Below, piece by piece: positions 9,324-18,474 of a stretch of 64,000 nucleotides of DNA. Position 1 is the first letter of the stretch. Every line of letters starts with the position of its first letter. Under the pieces are notes generated by a model, which made no database searches, had not been told where the DNA came from, and saw only the letters and a list, made by a program, of their open reading frames with translations. The translations under genes were made by a program, and so were the position numbers. This DNA is from Pedomonas sp051304405 (GTDB taxonomy: Bacteria > Pseudomonadota > Alphaproteobacteria > Sphingomonadales > Sphingomonadaceae): NCBI RefSeq assembly GCF_051304405.1, contig NZ_JBPPGG010000001.1, forward strand, positions 930,001 through 994,000, read 5' to 3'.

Positions 9324-10597
9324 CCTTCGCAAGCACCCTGTTCCGTCGGTCCCTGATCCTTGGTGCAGGAAGTATTACTGGCCGCCTGCTTCCTCTTCTC
9401 GCGTTACTGGGAATTGGGCGCACCCAAGCTGCCGATAGCTACGCATCCGTCAGCGCGGCCTTTGCCTGGACGGCAGTTGCAGCAAGTCTCACGACCGGAG
9501 GCTTAGCGCAGGTCCTCGCGCAGCGACTCTCAGCCACTGATCAACCACTGCTGCAGTATCGTTTGATTTGGCGAGCTGCTATTGCAGCTTTGTTGTCCGT
9601 TACGGCGCTTGCCTGCATGATGTTTCTGGTTGGCCCTGATCGCGCATCATCATTCTTCGGCAACGTCGTTGATGCCAGAGTGGTCGTTCCGGCCATTATC
9701 GCGGGCGCTTGCTGGTCCCTCGCTATGGTCGGAGTCAGTATCTGCAATGGATTGCATGCAACCCGATCTGCCGCGTTGATAACGGCGTTCGGAGGCCTGC
9801 TTCAAGGCCTGGGGATGGGGATCGGGGCTCTTGTCAACAGCACACCTCAGAGTGCTGTCAACGGACTGGCGGCCGGTGCTGCGGCAGCCCTTGGACTTGC
9901 AATCGTTCTTGTCATTCGCCATTCACCGCCTCGAGGCAAGGATGGTTCGCCTTCCCCCGAAGCATTTGATTATCCTTCATTGTTTCGCCCGGCTCTGTGG
10001 GCAACGCTTGCCAATATTTGCGTTATTCCGGTAACGTTCTTTGTCAGCAGTCTTGTCGTCAGTGGGCCGCGTGGAGCGCAAGAGCTCGCCATGTTCCACG
10101 CGCTCGAGCAAGTTCACATCGTTGCGGTTTATGTCTCTGGCATTGTCAGCCAGGCACTGCTCCCCCTGCTTTCCAGACATCTGAACAAGGACAACAACCC
10201 GCATCTTTTACGTCAGACCTTCATTATTGTGATGTTGATTGGGGTAGCTGGAACCGTTTTCGCTGCTTTGTTGGGTCTATTTCCACGCTGTCTGGAGATT
10301 TTGTTTGGAAACAACATCGTTCTAGATACCTGGGCCGTTCGTTTCATGCTTCTGAATGCAGGCATGGCAATGATGCTGGCTCTCACAGGCAGCATGTTGC
10401 ACGCGCTGGGCAGGTTCCGGGCCGGCAGTCTGCTTAATGTGTTCTGGGCCTCCGCTCTTGTTGCATTGGCGCTTTTATGGAAGGAGCACGGGTGTACTGG
10501 CATTCAGGCGGCACGCTGGTCGGCGTCTGCAATGCTCATGGTTGTTACCGGCGGACTTCTGTACAAGGCGATATTTCTGCGGTCACAGGTGCGTTAG
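9320..10597 (+). CDS. Wzx-like polysaccharide flippase (MATE/MOP superfamily)
   Basis: A 425-residue integral membrane protein with about twelve predicted spans and a basic N-terminus (STLFRRSLILGAGSITGRLL), as in polysaccharide exporters of the MOP superfamily. It would move undecaprenyl-linked repeat units across the inner membrane. The start is TTG at 9320, overlapping the previous stop as TTGA; no ATG fits better. The next gene begins directly after its TAG. With the Wzz- and Wzy-like proteins it completes a Wzx/Wzy-type export set. The initiating transferase and outer-membrane exporter are not in the window. Confidence 0.8.
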   Translation: MTFASTLFRRSLILGAGSITGRLLPLLALLGIGRTQAADSYASVSAAFAWTAVAASLTTGGLAQVLAQRLSATDQPLLQYRLIWRAAIAALLSVTALACMMFLVGPDRASSFFGNVVDARVVVPAIIAGACWSLAMVGVSICNGLHATRSAALITAFGGLLQGLGMGIGALVNSTPQSAVNGLAAGAAAALGLAIVLVIRHSPPRGKDGSPSPEAFDYPSLFRPALWATLANICVIPVTFFVSSLVVSGPRGAQELAMFHALEQVHIVAVYVSGIVSQALLPLLSRHLNKDNNPHLLRQTFIIVMLIGVAGTVFAALLGLFPRCLEILFGNNIVLDTWAVRFMLLNAGMAMMLALTGSMLHALGRFRAGSLLNVFWASALVALALLWKEHGCTGIQAARWSASAMLMVVTGGLLYKAIFLRSQVR

Positions 10598-11722
10598 ATG
10601 GCCAAAACTGTTCTTTCTGTTATCTCGACCCTGGCTCGGACTGGCCCGGTCAATGTGTTGCACGGCATCACGAGCAACTATGACCCCCAGCGTTATCGCG
10701 CGGTTATTGCCACCTTGTCACCGGAGCCAGAGCAGAGCCGGCTCAAGGATTTCCAGGCGAGAGGTATCGAAATCCACCAGCTGAACTTGTCTCGGCTGCG
10801 CTCGATGCTGGATGGGAAGCAGCAGCTTGCCACACTTATCGAGAAAATCGGTCCGTCCGTAATCCACACACACGGCGCCAGGGCGGATATTCTTGCATCG
10901 TCTATTCCCTGGGTGCGCGGGCACATCTTGAGCACCATACATGCAGACCTGCGCACTGATTATCGGATGGCCTACGGGGTTCTGCGCGGCACATTTCTAG
11001 CGACGCGGCACATTAAATCACTTCGCTGCGGCATCCGCCCGATCGCCGTATCACCCGCTGTTGCCGAAGCGCTTGGCCGGGAAAACGTTCATGCAGACAT
11101 TATCCTGAATGGCATCGACACCGAACTGTTCAGGCCCCTTTCCTCCCGAGAGGAAGTTAAACACCTACGCGAGGCGTTGGGTTTTCCCGTTGATGCCACG
11201 ATCTTTCTTCATACGGGAGTGTTGATCCCGCGCAAACGCCCACTCGATGTTATCAAAAGCTTCGTGGCAGCAGATCTCGGACCTTCCGCGTTTCTTGTCT
11301 TTGTAGGGGATGGCCCGCTCCGCCAGGAGTGCGAGGCTGCAGCCCGTGGAATGCCGTCAATTCGCTTTCTGGGGCCGCGAAGTGATGTGCCAAAGCTGCT
11401 CCAGGCATCGGATGCGTTGGTTTCCGCGTCCGTCTCAGAAGGCCTGCCCATGGCTCTCATCGAGGGCGCAGCAACTGGCACAAGAATTCTGGCGTCAGAT
11501 ATTCAGGCTCACCAGCTGGTCAGAAATCTTTTCCCTGCACAGGTTGACCTGTTCAATACCGAGCACACGGACTCCCTTACCAGTCTTTTTCGGCAGTTTT
11601 ATTCTTCAGAAGGGAGCCCCTCCAAAGGAATGGCTTGTCCCAACCCGGAGGGCCTACATCAGATAAGCGCGACGACGATGTCGAAACTGTATCAGGACTG
11701 CTACGATGAAATTGGTACCTGA
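10598..11722 (+). CDS. Family 4 glycosyltransferase
   Basis: A 374-residue GT-B retaining glycosyltransferase. Visible features are IHTHGARADILAS in the N-terminal half, NGIDTELFRP at the domain junction (the NGID-x-x-x-F hallmark), VFVGDGPL, and SVSEGLPMALIEGAATG near the C-terminus, which holds the E-x7-E nucleotide-sugar pattern. It starts immediately after the flippase stop codon (TAGATG), so the two are co-translated. The sugar specificity cannot be inferred. Confidence 0.88.
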   Translation: MAKTVLSVISTLARTGPVNVLHGITSNYDPQRYRAVIATLSPEPEQSRLKDFQARGIEIHQLNLSRLRSMLDGKQQLATLIEKIGPSVIHTHGARADILASSIPWVRGHILSTIHADLRTDYRMAYGVLRGTFLATRHIKSLRCGIRPIAVSPAVAEALGRENVHADIILNGIDTELFRPLSSREEVKHLREALGFPVDATIFLHTGVLIPRKRPLDVIKSFVAADLGPSAFLVFVGDGPLRQECEAAARGMPSIRFLGPRSDVPKLLQASDALVSASVSEGLPMALIEGAATGTRILASDIQAHQLVRNLFPAQVDLFNTEHTDSLTSLFRQFYSSEGSPSKGMACPNPEGLHQISATTMSKLYQDCYDEIGT

Positions 11723-12045
11723 GGGGTGTGTACAGTCTTCTATATGGATTTGAAAATTTCCCTAGGGTAGGGAAGGCAACGCGCGAACACACATAAAACG
11801 GCCTTTCTAGGAGGCCTGGGAATACATTGAGGTTGGGGGAGTTTATATATTGAAAGAAACTGCCTAAGCGGGAAACCTTAGACAACCTTAACCTCGAGAG
11901 ATAAATAGGCAGAGATAGTTTATTGAAAACAAGGCTTCAAAGAGAAGCAAAAATCATCAGCTTTCCTGGGTATTTTTTGCGATACAGATTGCATTTTACC
12001 AACTTACCCTAACAACCTGGTCTGCTTTTGGGGCAAGTAGCAGTT
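11723..12045. other. Intergenic stretch before wecB, no gene seen
   Basis: About 320 relatively AT-rich bases between the last GT4 gene and the epimerase. It contains a short GGCCT...AGGCC inverted repeat near 11800-11817 but no terminator with a clear T-tract and no coding frame I can support. wecB may have its own promoter here. Confidence 0.45.
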
Positions 12046-13176
12046 ATGAAAGTTTTAACAGTTTTTGGAACTCGTCCTGAAGCCATTAAGATGGCGCCGT
12101 TAGTGCAGGCCTTGGAGTCGACGCCGGGCGTGATACATGCGGCCTGCGTCACGGGGCAGCATCGTCAGATGCTTGATTCAGTGCTTCAGCTTTTTAAGAT
12201 CCAGCCTACATATGACCTCAATGTCATGAAGCCTGGGCAGGATCTGACTTATACAACGTCCGCCATCCTCGAGGGTGTTGGCAAGGTTATCGATGCCTTT
12301 CAGCCAGACTGGGTCGTTGTTCAGGGGGATACCACTACGGCGTTTGCCGGAGCCCTTGCGGCTTATTACAGAAAAGTCCGGGTCGCTCATATCGAAGCAG
12401 GGCTGCGTACAGGAAACTTGTATTCCCCGTGGCCGGAGGAGGGCAATCGAAAGCTGATCGGTCAGCTTACGAACTTGCATTTTCCGCCAACTCAAAAAGC
12501 GGCGGACAACCTGCGTCGGGAGAACATCCCTGCCAATGCCATGCTGGTGACCGGCAATACGGTTATTGATGCGCTGCAACTGGTCGCACGCCAGCTCGAC
12601 ACCGATTCCGATCTGAAGGGTGCATTGGCCGAACAATTCAACTATCTGGATCCCTCCAGAAAGCTCATTCTGGTAACGGGTCACCGCCGGGAGAATTTTG
12701 ACGGCGGTCTTCGGCGGGTATGCGAGACATTAGCACGGATTAGTCGGCTTCGCACAGATGTCGAGTTCGTATACCCGGTGCATCTCAATCCCAATGTGCA
12801 AAACACTGCCATTGAAGTACTTGGTGGCTGCAAGTCTGTTCATCTGATCGAACCACTGGATTATCTTCCGTTCGTTTATCTGATGCAACGCGCCTATCTG
12901 ATCGTCACCGACTCTGGCGGGATTCAGGAAGAGGCTCCGGGGCTGGGAAAACCTGTTCTGGTCACGCGTGATACCACCGAGCGGCCCGAGGCGATCGAGG
13001 CAGGAACGGCAAAGTTGGTCGGCACGTCGAGTGAAGGCTTGCAGGCCGCAATCGAGGAACTTTTGGATCGCCGTGATCTCTACGACGCCATGGCTCAAGC
13101 GAGAAACCCCTTTGGGGATGGGCGCGCCGCCCTGCGGATTGTGAAAAAACTTATGGAAACACAAACAGTCGGATAA
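12046..13176 (+). CDS. wecB: UDP-N-acetylglucosamine 2-epimerase (non-hydrolysing)
   Basis: Interconverts UDP-GlcNAc and UDP-ManNAc, supplying ManNAc-type sugars for surface polysaccharide. ATG 12046 gives 376 residues, the same length as E. coli WecB, and starts MKVLTVFGTRPEAIKMAPL with the GTRPE motif at 8-12. Further family segments are VQGDTTTAFAGALAA, HIEAGLRTGN, VTGHRRENF and TDSGGIQEEAPGLGKPVL near residue 290. An in-frame TTG lies 18 bases upstream but gives an atypical leader. It implies that the polymer made by this cluster contains ManNAc or a derivative. Confidence 0.95.
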   Translation: MKVLTVFGTRPEAIKMAPLVQALESTPGVIHAACVTGQHRQMLDSVLQLFKIQPTYDLNVMKPGQDLTYTTSAILEGVGKVIDAFQPDWVVVQGDTTTAFAGALAAYYRKVRVAHIEAGLRTGNLYSPWPEEGNRKLIGQLTNLHFPPTQKAADNLRRENIPANAMLVTGNTVIDALQLVARQLDTDSDLKGALAEQFNYLDPSRKLILVTGHRRENFDGGLRRVCETLARISRLRTDVEFVYPVHLNPNVQNTAIEVLGGCKSVHLIEPLDYLPFVYLMQRAYLIVTDSGGIQEEAPGLGKPVLVTRDTTERPEAIEAGTAKLVGTSSEGLQAAIEELLDRRDLYDAMAQARNPFGDGRAALRIVKKLMETQTVG

Positions 13177-13206
13177 GAATTCCCGATTATCTCGATCTGC
13201 TGACTC

Positions 13207-13248
13207 AAAAGGAGGGAGCTTCTCCGCATTCAGCAAAAAGCTCCCTCC
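13207..13248 (-). terminator. Terminator of the LtaS-like gene
   Basis: An 11-bp perfect stem (GGAGGGAGCTT at 13211-13221 with AAGCTCCCTCC at 13238-13248) and a 16-base loop. Read on the minus strand the stem is followed by TTTT, so it terminates the leftward gene. It lies between two convergent genes and may also slow wecB transcription. Confidence 0.75.
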
Positions 13249-13321
13249 GGCTAACTCCAGCTCTTTCACCAAGTGCAGACAGATCACCGTTTCATAACAA
13301 GATACTGGCTGCCCGCACCTC

Positions 13322-14695
13322 TTACGTGGATTCGCCGTTCTTCAGCTTCAGGATCACCATTGGCACTTGCCCGTCCACAAACAAATCGCGGGCATTCTTA
13401 TCGATATAGGGCGGCGGATGATCACCCCAAACGAAAACCATGTCCGGCTTGACGGGGGCCTCATTAATAACTTGGGCGAGATCATGAAGAACCTTACCGA
13501 ACCGCAGAACATACAGGCATGAATCCGCGTTCAGCTCCTTACAGTAAGCCTCTTCTTCTTTTGTCGCCTTCAATGGCAAATGGGTATCCAGAGAGATGAC
13601 ATGCACAAAGCTGCGCGGCGACGTTGCCATTTGAGCCAAACCACGCCGGAATACGACACGATCACACCATCCAGGAAAACCAACTGCTCGACAGGGCGTA
13701 GTTTCTGCCTTGTCCAATTCTTCACGGAACCAGACGTTTTCAAAGCCAATCGCTGGATAAATGCGACGTCGATCATAGAATAGGCCAGAGTTGCCATGCA
13801 AACCGTAGGTCTTCCAACCACGAGCCGCTAGAATATTTGGAAGGCAATGTTCGCGTACACTCGAAGCTTGTTCGGCCGAGGGCATACCCAAGAGCGTCAA
13901 GCCGCACAGATCCCGAAATTCCCCAACAATCGTTCCAACGCTCGACGGCCGGCTCTGGGTTTCAACGGTGTACAACCCTTCAACGCTTTTCAGGTTGGCC
14001 GTGATCTGACGATTGAGCGTGTCGTCCTTCATCACGCCCCATGATTCGACAGAAACCGACATGATGTGCGCCGGCGCTGCACGCTCCAGCAAATGCTGTT
14101 TCAACACGGATTGTGTTGGCACCGGCTCCCAGGGTGTCGGCTTCAGCAGCCTGGGCAAATGCCCAAGAACTTCATATGCCGTGCTTGTGGCAATATTTCC
14201 CTGAATGGGGCTGGCCTTGAACTTGATTGGGCTGACAGCTCCAAAGAAATCCAAACATACGACAATCAATAGAAGTGCCAGAGGAAACCACAGAGGCACC
14301 TCGCGATAGTTAATTCCACGCAATATGACAAAATATCCGACGTGGGCGGCAACGCCTGCCATAATTATTGGAGCGAACAACCTCCAAGGCCATTCACCTA
14401 TAAATCCAAAATAATCGACGAGTGACCAAATATCGGGAACATAAAAGCCACCGATGTCTAATAGACCCCTGAAAAATACAACGCTCGATATCCCCAGGAC
14501 ACCAAGCAGAGCCGCCAGCCATCTGGAAACACCCCAGAACCGGCACATAAAGACCAGAACAAAAAGAATCAGAATAAAATCGACATTAAAATAGGCCGGA
14601 ACCCAATTCCCAAGCGCGCGCAAACCAAAGTATAGCGCTACACTTGGCAAAAGAAATACAAATATAAATGATTTAACAGTATCGGCCTTGATCAT
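13322..14695 (-). CDS. Membrane-anchored sulfatase-fold enzyme, LtaS/phosphoglycerol-transferase-like
   Basis: The 457-residue protein has about five membrane segments in the first 170 residues and an extracytoplasmic alkaline-phosphatase-superfamily domain after them. Motifs fit LtaS-type enzymes: VSVESWGV, then a Ser/Thr-rich SRPSSVGTIVGEF stretch where the nucleophile lies, GLHGNSGLFYDRRRIYPAIGF (the HGN...F..R..Y...GF signature), SLDTHLP and VWGDHPPP for metal ligands. Such enzymes transfer phosphoglycerol or phosphoethanolamine groups from phospholipid to glycans. Placed convergent to wecB at the end of the polysaccharide cluster, it probably decorates the polymer or LPS. Substrate is inferred, not seen. 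Confidence 0.78.
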   Translation of the reverse strand: MIKADTVKSFIFVFLLPSVALYFGLRALGNWVPAYFNVDFILILFVLVFMCRFWGVSRWLAALLGVLGISSVVFFRGLLDIGGFYVPDIWSLVDYFGFIGEWPWRLFAPIIMAGVAAHVGYFVILRGINYREVPLWFPLALLLIVVCLDFFGAVSPIKFKASPIQGNIATSTAYEVLGHLPRLLKPTPWEPVPTQSVLKQHLLERAAPAHIMSVSVESWGVMKDDTLNRQITANLKSVEGLYTVETQSRPSSVGTIVGEFRDLCGLTLLGMPSAEQASSVREHCLPNILAARGWKTYGLHGNSGLFYDRRRIYPAIGFENVWFREELDKAETTPCRAVGFPGWCDRVVFRRGLAQMATSPRSFVHVISLDTHLPLKATKEEEAYCKELNADSCLYVLRFGKVLHDLAQVINEAPVKPDMVFVWGDHPPPYIDKNARDLFVDGQVPMVILKLKNGEST

Positions 14696-15607
14696 AATTT
14701 ATTCCGTTACGAATTCCACAACCAGCCCAGTAGTGCCTCCAGGACAACTGGCACCAAGCACGATTGGCACGCTTCGCTCCGATCCTCCCACCGTTAAGTC
14801 CCCAAAAAGTGGCGGCATGCCTCATTGCTGTCAGAGCGTTTCCGTGCTCACAACGAAACAGAACCGTTTCTGGGTGTCTCCCCGACTCTGCCGTCAGGTC
14901 ATGCGCGAAGACCAAAGCAGAGGGAGCCATAACCGGTGATGCGAGTGATGACCACTGCGACCCTAAGGCACACAACGCCAATCTCACACGCCGGGAGCAG
15001 GTTCCCAACCGCACCTTCCAGGAAAAGTGCACCGAGCGCAATCGTCTGAAACGCAGTATTCCTCTTGGCAAAACGGCTCACCGGCAGCGAAACAGCGCCA
15101 TTTGCCAGAAACGCGTGCAGCAGGCTGATGAGTCAGCTACCATATTTTATCTTGTTACCGATTGCCCAGTTAGCAACATGACGATGCCCCTAGTAACCAT
15201 AAACTTGCCGGTCTTGGGCTCAAGGAATGGCCCGAACTTCGGAACTGCGTAACATGTACGGGCAAGATAGCTTTCTAAAAAGTCTCCAATCCCTGCGAGG
15301 CAAAAGATTGGCGATTCCCAGGTCTTTCCAGACCAAATTCAGGACTGGTCTTGTTGGACTAGATTTATGTTATTATTTCAGGAGTCAAATGTTTGGGAGC
15401 CTGTTACCTGCGGCTGAACGGGAGCAGACTTGTACCAGGCAGGGGTGGCCTGTTCCTGGACAGGCCCTGTTGTAGTCGCCCAGGCACCATTTCTCCATCG
15501 GCAACCGGCAAAGCCGGGATACGTAACAGTTCTAACCATCTCCGGCACCGCGAATTCGAGTGGAACGATCAATCCCCTGCCAATCACTGGCCGGGCCCCG
15601 CACCCCT
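14696..15607. other. About 0.9 kb without a supported gene, at the end of the polysaccharide cluster
   Basis: Several open frames overlap on both strands between 14700 and 15250, but they interrupt one another and none has a recognisable domain or ribosome-binding site. The pattern resembles a decayed gene. A perfect hairpin (GGCCTGT / ACAGGCC) lies at 15447-15466 without a T-tract. The 3' end holds the groES promoter region. Confidence 0.5.
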
Positions 15608-15636
15608 CTTGAAACGCCTCCGCGGCCATCCTATCT
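15608..15636 (+). promoter_or_regulatory. Heat-shock (sigma-32, RpoH-type) promoter of groESL
   Basis: CTTG (15608-15611), 18-base spacer, then CCTATCT (15630-15636). This fits the alphaproteobacterial RpoH consensus CTTG-N17/18-CYTATnT. The -10 box ends 10 bases before the CIRCE operator, so CIRCE overlaps the expected transcription start. Confidence 0.8.
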
Positions 15637-15645
15637 CGCCGGCCG

Positions 15646-15672
15646 TTAGCACTCTCGGCAGGAGAGTGCTAA
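15646..15672 (+). promoter_or_regulatory. CIRCE operator (HrcA binding site)
   Basis: TTAGCACTC at 15646-15654 and GAGTGCTAA at 15664-15672 separated by exactly nine bases. This is a perfect match to the CIRCE consensus, the HrcA repressor site, upstream of groES. Confidence 0.97.
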
Positions 15673-15710
15673 ACCATCAAAGAACAATTCTGAATTTGCG
15701 GAGGACAAGA

Positions 15711-16028
15711 ATGGGCTTCAAACCGCTGCACGATCGCGTGGTGGTTCGGCGCGTTGATCAGGACGAGCGCACGGCTGGCGGCATCATCATCCCCGACACC
15801 GCCAAGGAAAAGCCGCAGCAGGGCGAAGTCATCGCCGTCGGCCCGGGCGCGCGCAATGAAGCCGGTGAGCTCATCCCCCTGGATGTCCAGGTGGGCGACA
15901 TGGTTCTCTTCGGCAAATGGTCCGGCACCGAGGTCAAGATCGACGGCGAGGAGCTGCTGATCATGAAGGAATCCGACATCCTCGGCATTCTGGAGAATTC
16001 GGCCGGCAGCCGTCGCAAGGCGGCCTGA
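15711..16028 (+). CDS. groES: Co-chaperonin GroES
   Basis: The heptameric lid of the GroEL folding chamber. The start is ATG 15711 behind a GGAGGAC ribosome-binding site; the frame stays open upstream, but nothing there resembles GroES. The 105-residue protein begins MGFKPLHDRVVVRRV, has the mobile loop EERTAGGII-like segment (DERTAGGIIIPDTA) and the GELIPLDVQVGDMVLFGK strand. The C-terminus SAGSRRKAA is about ten residues longer than usual for GroES and basic. It is 31 bp upstream of groEL, under joint sigma-32 and HrcA/CIRCE control. Confidence 0.97.
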   Translation: MGFKPLHDRVVVRRVDQDERTAGGIIIPDTAKEKPQQGEVIAVGPGARNEAGELIPLDVQVGDMVLFGKWSGTEVKIDGEELLIMKESDILGILENSAGSRRKAA

Positions 16029-16059
16029 TCAACCGATCGATTGATTTGGAGGAAATCAC

Positions 16060-17688
<1,629 letters not shown>

Positions 17689-17714
17689 GAAGTTCGGTTC
17701 CTCGCAAGACAAAG

Positions 17715-17749
17715 AGCCGGTCCGGGGCAACCCGGGCCGGCTTTTTCTT
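17715..17749 (+). terminator. Rho-independent terminator of groESL
   Basis: A 12-bp stem (17715-17726 with 17731-17742, one T-G pair) closed by a GCAA tetraloop and followed by TTTTCTTT. Confidence 0.95.
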
Positions 17750-17838
17750 TGCCCCGGTTCGGCGAGGCGGGCCGGAAAACCCCGCGCGCACCCGCTTGGA
17801 ACGCAGGGCGCAGGGCGCGAAACCCCCTCAACGATGCC

Positions 17839-18207
17839 TTAATTGATCAGCTTGTCCTGCGGGCCGGGCCAGGTCACGCGCACGGCAACAGTGCGCGGCT
17901 TGCGGTCCGGCGTCGGCGTGAACTGACCGATGCGGTCCAGCGCCCGCTCCGCTTCCCGGTCGAGAATCTCGGAGCCGGAAGAGCGGGCAATCTGATAGCC
18001 GGTAATGAGCCCGTTGCCATCCACCTGTAGGGAGACCACGGCCGTGCCGGCCTCCTTTCGAACCTGCGCCGAGCGCGGGTAAGTGCGGGTTGAAGCAAGC
18101 CGGTTCTCGGCCTCTCGCACCCACGCATCGGCTGCGTGGGCCGTGCCGGAGTGGAGGGCAAGAAACATCAGCCCAATCAGGAGAGGCTTCGTAGGGACCG
18201 TCATCAT
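17839..18207 (-). CDS. Secreted TonB C-terminal-domain protein
   Basis: A 122-residue protein with a cleavable signal peptide (KPLLIGLMFLALHSGTAHA, cut before AD) and a single TonB C-terminal domain: YPRSAQVRKEAGTAVVSLQV, then VDGNGLITGYQIARSSGSEILDREAERALDR. It lacks the non-cleaved N-terminal anchor and the proline-rich spacer of a full TonB, so it probably does not contact ExbB/ExbD itself. ATG 18207 is chosen because AAAGG lies upstream and the signal peptide then starts correctly. It is divergent from the TonB-dependent receptor gene, 267 bp apart. Confidence 0.82.
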   Translation of the reverse strand: MMTVPTKPLLIGLMFLALHSGTAHAADAWVREAENRLASTRTYPRSAQVRKEAGTAVVSLQVDGNGLITGYQIARSSGSEILDREAERALDRIGQFTPTPDRKPRTVAVRVTWPGPQDKLIN

Positions 18208-18406
18208 GACGCTAGACCTTTGCGCGACTGCACAGGACTGCCAGGCCGGGCCTGAGTGAACAACGCCGCCCAGCCGAGCCGCGCCGGCTATATAGACTCC
18301 GAGCATTGCAGTTTCATTGCAGGGCAGAGCTGAGCGGCGGCCCGTTCCCCCTCCAACCGGCGGGCGGCCTTAACAAAAAACCGAGATTCGACCATTTTCT
18401 TATTCA

Positions 18407-18432
18407 GAATGAGTTGCAGATGCAACGTATTC
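18407..18432. promoter_or_regulatory. Palindrome upstream of TonB-dependent receptor, candidate metal-regulator operator
   Basis: A 26-bp imperfect palindrome centred on GTTGCAGATGCAAC, with 10 of 12 arm positions pairing. It overlaps a second imperfect palindrome, CTTATTCAGAATGAG. Location 43 bp before the receptor start suggests an iron- or zinc-responsive operator. It is not a clean match to the classical Fur box, so the regulator is unassigned. Confidence 0.5.
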
Positions 18433-18474
18433 AGGCTAGATACAGCGCCCGAAACAGAGGGGTTAAGAATCATA

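Noticed and set aside
14764..15252. 162-codon plus-strand open frame past the LtaS-like gene
   Set aside because: No ribosome-binding site, no domain and irregular composition; treated as decayed sequence.
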